Shown here: piece by piece, positions 61,572 to 64,000 of the stretch
Layout of the letters: each line of letters opens with the position of its first letter
How positions within the stretch are numbered: the stretch's first letter is position 1
Assembly: GCA_043228905.1 (NCBI GenBank)
Contig: JBHGNT010000016.1
Coordinates: 6,448,001-6,512,000 of the forward strand
Source: Azolla caroliniana
Lineage: Eukaryota; Polypodiophyta
DNA length: 64,000 nt
Direction: 5' to 3'
Program-made: the position numbers and the translations under genes
The notes under the pieces: model-generated
The model's database searches: none
What the model saw: the letters and a program-made list of their open reading frames with translations, nothing else
Told to the model about the DNA's origin: nothing

Positions 61572-63029
61572 TTATGCCGAATCCGGCCCCGATCGAACAA
61601 TCCACGACCGGATTACGCTCCACCCGTATCGGAGCATCGCGTGGTTCGGTCCATGGTTGGGCCGTTCCTTGGTCTCTTTGTCGCCCTTTTCGCTGGCCAT
61701 CTCCCATCCATCTTCGCTGGCATCGTGCCAGGACTCCTCAGTACCACCATCCATCTCCTCGGTCTTACATGGGCATATGGGCCCGAATGCCGAGTTCTCC
61801 GGAATCGGGTCCGGGGGCTTTCGTCCGCTCCTTCCCCGTATCGTCTCGCCGGTGATTCTTGGTCTCTCGCCACCATCTTCCTCCGCTTGGGACTCACGTG
61901 GGCACTCGGGCCCGACTGCCATTGTCTTGGGAGCAAGAGTGGGAAGGCTCAAAGAATTGCCCTTCCGGTTTACGCCCTTGTTCGTAGCCACCGGCTCTTC
62001 GTGGTCGGCGGTCGTCTCCTTACCGATCGCGCAAGCCCCGCTTGGGCTTGCTTCTCCGATATCCGGGGTTTCGGGTTGACACGCCCAAAACCGCTGGTCC
62101 AACCTATCCGATTCCGAAATCGGTATCTCGGCCTCGTCCTTGGCCATTCTATCTCTGCAAGTCGAGAGGGCGTTTTGTTCCGCACCCTCTCCCATGGTAC
62201 TGTCGTACCGATCTTTCGCCATCGCGCGGGGCAAGTCCGTCTCCTCAGTCTTGGCTTGTGGCCTCAATCTTTCCTCTTCCTCGAGCATCGCCTCGAGAGC
62301 TGCGTACGCCTCCGCAATCCTGGCCCCAATGCCGACCCTTGCCGACTCTCTTTGCCGTTCGGCCTCTTCCCGCTGTGATGGCACGCCGTCGCGCCCCTTC
62401 CTCTTAGCCTTCTTGACTCGCTCGTTGTCTAGCCGTTGGCACACCCTTCCAACCTTTGACCAGTCCTCCGTAAGCCCATTCGCTCCGTCATCGTCTTCGA
62501 GCTCAATCCCGATGGCCTCCCGTTCCACTCGGTCGATCGACCTCACGAACAATAGGACTTTGTCTACCCCCACCAAACCTTGTTCCCGCTCCGGGAGCCG
62601 AGCAAGCCGTCGCTCGAACTCTTGGAACGCCTTCGTTGCACCCTGGTGGGTCTTTGCCGATGCTACCCACTGGTCGAAGTCGTGCCATCCCCGACTCTTC
62701 CGCCGTCCTCCATACGCCTATCGGAGCGCCTCTTCAAAGGCCTCCCACGAACTATGAGCTTCTTGGAGCTCCTTCACTTCCGCGTGCATACGGACGGCGA
62801 CAACCTGACAGAAGAACTCAAGCCTCAACGCTTCGTCCACGTCTCGCTCCTCCATCTCCGCGTTGTAGGCTTCCAAGTAAGATGGGACTTTGTCCCCGTT
62901 GAAACGACCGACTCTTTCGACCACTCGCTCAACCGCTTGTTGCGTTGCTTCTCGCCTCATCACCACTCGCGCCGACTCCAACACCACTTCGGCCACCATC
63001 ACCGCGAGGTTGTCGTCTTCCGACTCCAT
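61572..63029 (-). pseudogene. gag-like polyprotein ORF, about 485 codons, one in-frame TAG
   Basis: From ATG at 63029 the minus-strand frame is open to 61572 except for a TAG at 62720-62718. The N-terminal part contains GDKVPSYLEAYNAEM, AEVKELQEAHSSWEAFEEAL and, after the stop, FQEFERRLARL and DKVLLFVRSIDRVE. This is the pattern of a plant LTR-element gag/capsid domain. A Lys/Arg-rich linker (RVKKAKRKGRDG) and an acidic, low-complexity C-terminal half follow. No CCHC knuckle or protease motif was seen. The leader between primer site and ATG is only about 15 bases. Presence of a single stop suggests recent decay or a readthrough site. Confidence 0.75.
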
Positions 63030-63044
63030 CCTCCCTCGCCGCCT

Positions 63045-63062
63045 TTCACGTCAGGTTCACCA
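63045..63062 (-). other. Putative primer-binding site of the nested element
   Basis: On the minus strand TGGTGAACCTGACGTGAA starts four bases inside the right LTR. TGG is where the CCA end of a tRNA would pair. tRNA identity not assigned. Confidence 0.5.
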
Positions 63063-63066
63063 AATA

Positions 63067-63846
63067 TGTCGCGAAGTATCACGCGTGCGTGGAGAAAGGC
63101 GGGACCACGGGGGTCCTGAACTAGGGAGTGATGGAGCATAGGAAGTCGTGCTTCACCCTTTCCGGGGCACCCCAGGAGCACACCGGAAGCAACCGAAGGG
63201 AGAGAGAGAGAGAGAGAGAGCAGGCACGCAACATTGACTCTCGCACGAACATGTACATAAGCAAGAAAGAAACACTAAGACACACACACGCACACCAACA
63301 GAGACCCGAATATGCACAACCAAATGTATATGTATTTACAAGACAACGAGATTCAACACCGACTTCAAACCGGACCTAGGTCGCATGGGATACAACCGTT
63401 GTCTACTGCCAAGCCGCCGGTCGGGGAGCTCTCGGGCTTGTCGCACCGAGCGGGGTCTTGCACAGAGTACAGGGCAGAAAACTGGAACGCTAGATGCCAA
63501 GGCTCGACGCACAGAAGGAGGAGGAAGAAGAAGCAGAGGAGAGCAAGAGAAAGAAAAACCCTAGAACAAGAGAGAGAGAGAGAAAGAGAGAACGTCTCTC
63601 CGTCTAACGATATACCCTACTAATACAAAATGGGCAACCCTTCTACAAGGGACCATCCCTTCCTTTTATAGAACAAGGAGAGGGATGCGTTACAATGTGG
63701 GATAAATCCCGATTTACATGGGATTCTTTGCCCAAACTTAACTCCTATTATTCACACAATTACACGAGGGTGAGTGCACATGGTGCACCCCGCCGATGTA
63801 GCCAATATTTCTCGGTTTCCACATCTGGCCGAAATTCTTCACGACA
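63067..63846 (-). repeat. Right LTR (5' LTR in element orientation)
   Basis: 780 bp, with minus-strand TATAAAAGG at 63662-63670 as the likely promoter of the nested element. Confidence 0.93.
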
Positions 63847-64000
63847 CCGGTTTGTAACACAACCGGATACCTATAAAAGGATTCAGATATGATGTAACTA
63901 GAGATGGATAATTAATAGAGAAGTGCAGTTATTTTCATATCTTGTTTATCCTGTCACTTCTGTTCTATGCTTAATGATGTTGATCTTACACGTGTAACTA
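63847..64000 (+). repeat. Right part of the interrupted plus-strand LTR, running off the window
   Basis: It resumes after the CCGG target duplication with ccggtttgtaacacaaccgg, then a TATAAAAGG box on the plus strand at about 63873-63881. It has the same order of landmarks as the 22.4-kb LTR (TATA, then a gatgtaat-type start region, then attaata). The outer element may continue beyond 64000 or be a solo LTR. Confidence 0.75.

Larger units (their letters stand above)
58321..63846 (-). mobile_element. Non-autonomous gag-carrying LTR retrotransposon, nested in another LTR
   Basis: 5526 bp. The LTRs at 58321-59096 (776 bp) and 63067-63846 (780 bp) start TGTCG and end CGACA, and are nearly identical apart from a longer (GA)n in the right copy. 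CCGG is duplicated at 58317-58320 and 63847-63850, giving a 4-bp (possibly 5-bp) target duplication inside a plus-strand LTR. Orientation is minus: the TATAAAAGG box is on the minus strand of both LTRs, a primer-type TGG site lies just inside the right LTR, and a purine-rich AGGTGGGGGTGGA abuts the left LTR. One long gag-like ORF lies next to the primer site; the rest is a GC-rich degenerate repeat array. No reverse transcriptase or integrase was seen. Confidence 0.9.

Noticed and set aside
59130-62757. Many plus-strand ORFs up to 280 aa
   Set aside because: They run antisense to a minus-strand element whose orientation is fixed by its TATA boxes, primer site and purine tract; high GC lowers stop frequency.

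Overview
This is a window of plant nuclear DNA, almost certainly from a flowering plant. The evidence is a set of intron-rich genes with GT-AG splice sites and plant-type products: a B-box/CCT transcription factor, a MATH-domain UBP12/13 deubiquitinase, and plant-length DRG, NIP7, BAP31-like and leukotriene-A4-hydrolase-like proteins. Telo-box motifs lie near several start codons, and LTR retrotransposons sit between genes. The species cannot be named from the sequence. One 100-base N gap (1823-1922) marks a scaffold join.

Layout. 1-1822: the edge of a minus-strand SDP1-like lipase gene (one clear exon, 91-234) and unassigned DNA. 1923-5030: gene-poor, with a 2 x 181 bp tandem duplication. 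5380-9197 (+): a five-exon CONSTANS-like B-box/CCT gene with a long purine-rich 5' leader, one GC-AG intron and a 42-bp minisatellite in its last intron. 10981-11571 (-): intronless NIP7. 12115-12480: 2 x 183 bp tandem duplication. 13422-20623 (-): an intact 11-exon DRG GTPase gene encoding 400 aa. 22423-27868 (+): an LTR retrotransposon with 437-bp LTRs, followed by a duplicated partial LTR plus flank. 30823-45392 (+): an intact 32-exon UBP12/UBP13-type gene encoding 1110 aa, with a LINE fragment in one intron. 47348-49416 (-): two-exon BAP31-like ER membrane protein gene. 52464-55361 (-): four-exon leukotriene A4 hydrolase-like aminopeptidase gene. 56040-56375: G-rich minisatellite. 58157-64000: a plus-strand LTR split by a minus-strand LTR retrotransposon (58321-63846) with about 780-bp LTRs.

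The host genes are housekeeping or regulatory and have no evident operational link with one another. They cover ribosome biogenesis (NIP7), translation-linked GTPase function (DRG), ubiquitin removal (UBP12/13), ER membrane trafficking (BAP31-like), peptide hydrolysis (LTA4H-like) and light or flowering-type transcription control (CONSTANS-like). All six have open reading frames across every reconstructed junction.

The most unusual content is in the retroelements. The two LTR elements belong to different families. Each has paired LTRs and a recognisable gag, but I see no reverse transcriptase, RNase H or integrase in either. The first has gag and a protease-like region, then a large coiled-coil ORF where the rest of pol would normally lie; its identifiable in-frame stops are TAG or TGA and none is TAA. 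The second has a nearly open gag-like ORF of about 485 codons next to a GC-rich degenerate repeat array. These look like non-autonomous, gag-carrying elements, one with an extra coiled-coil protein.
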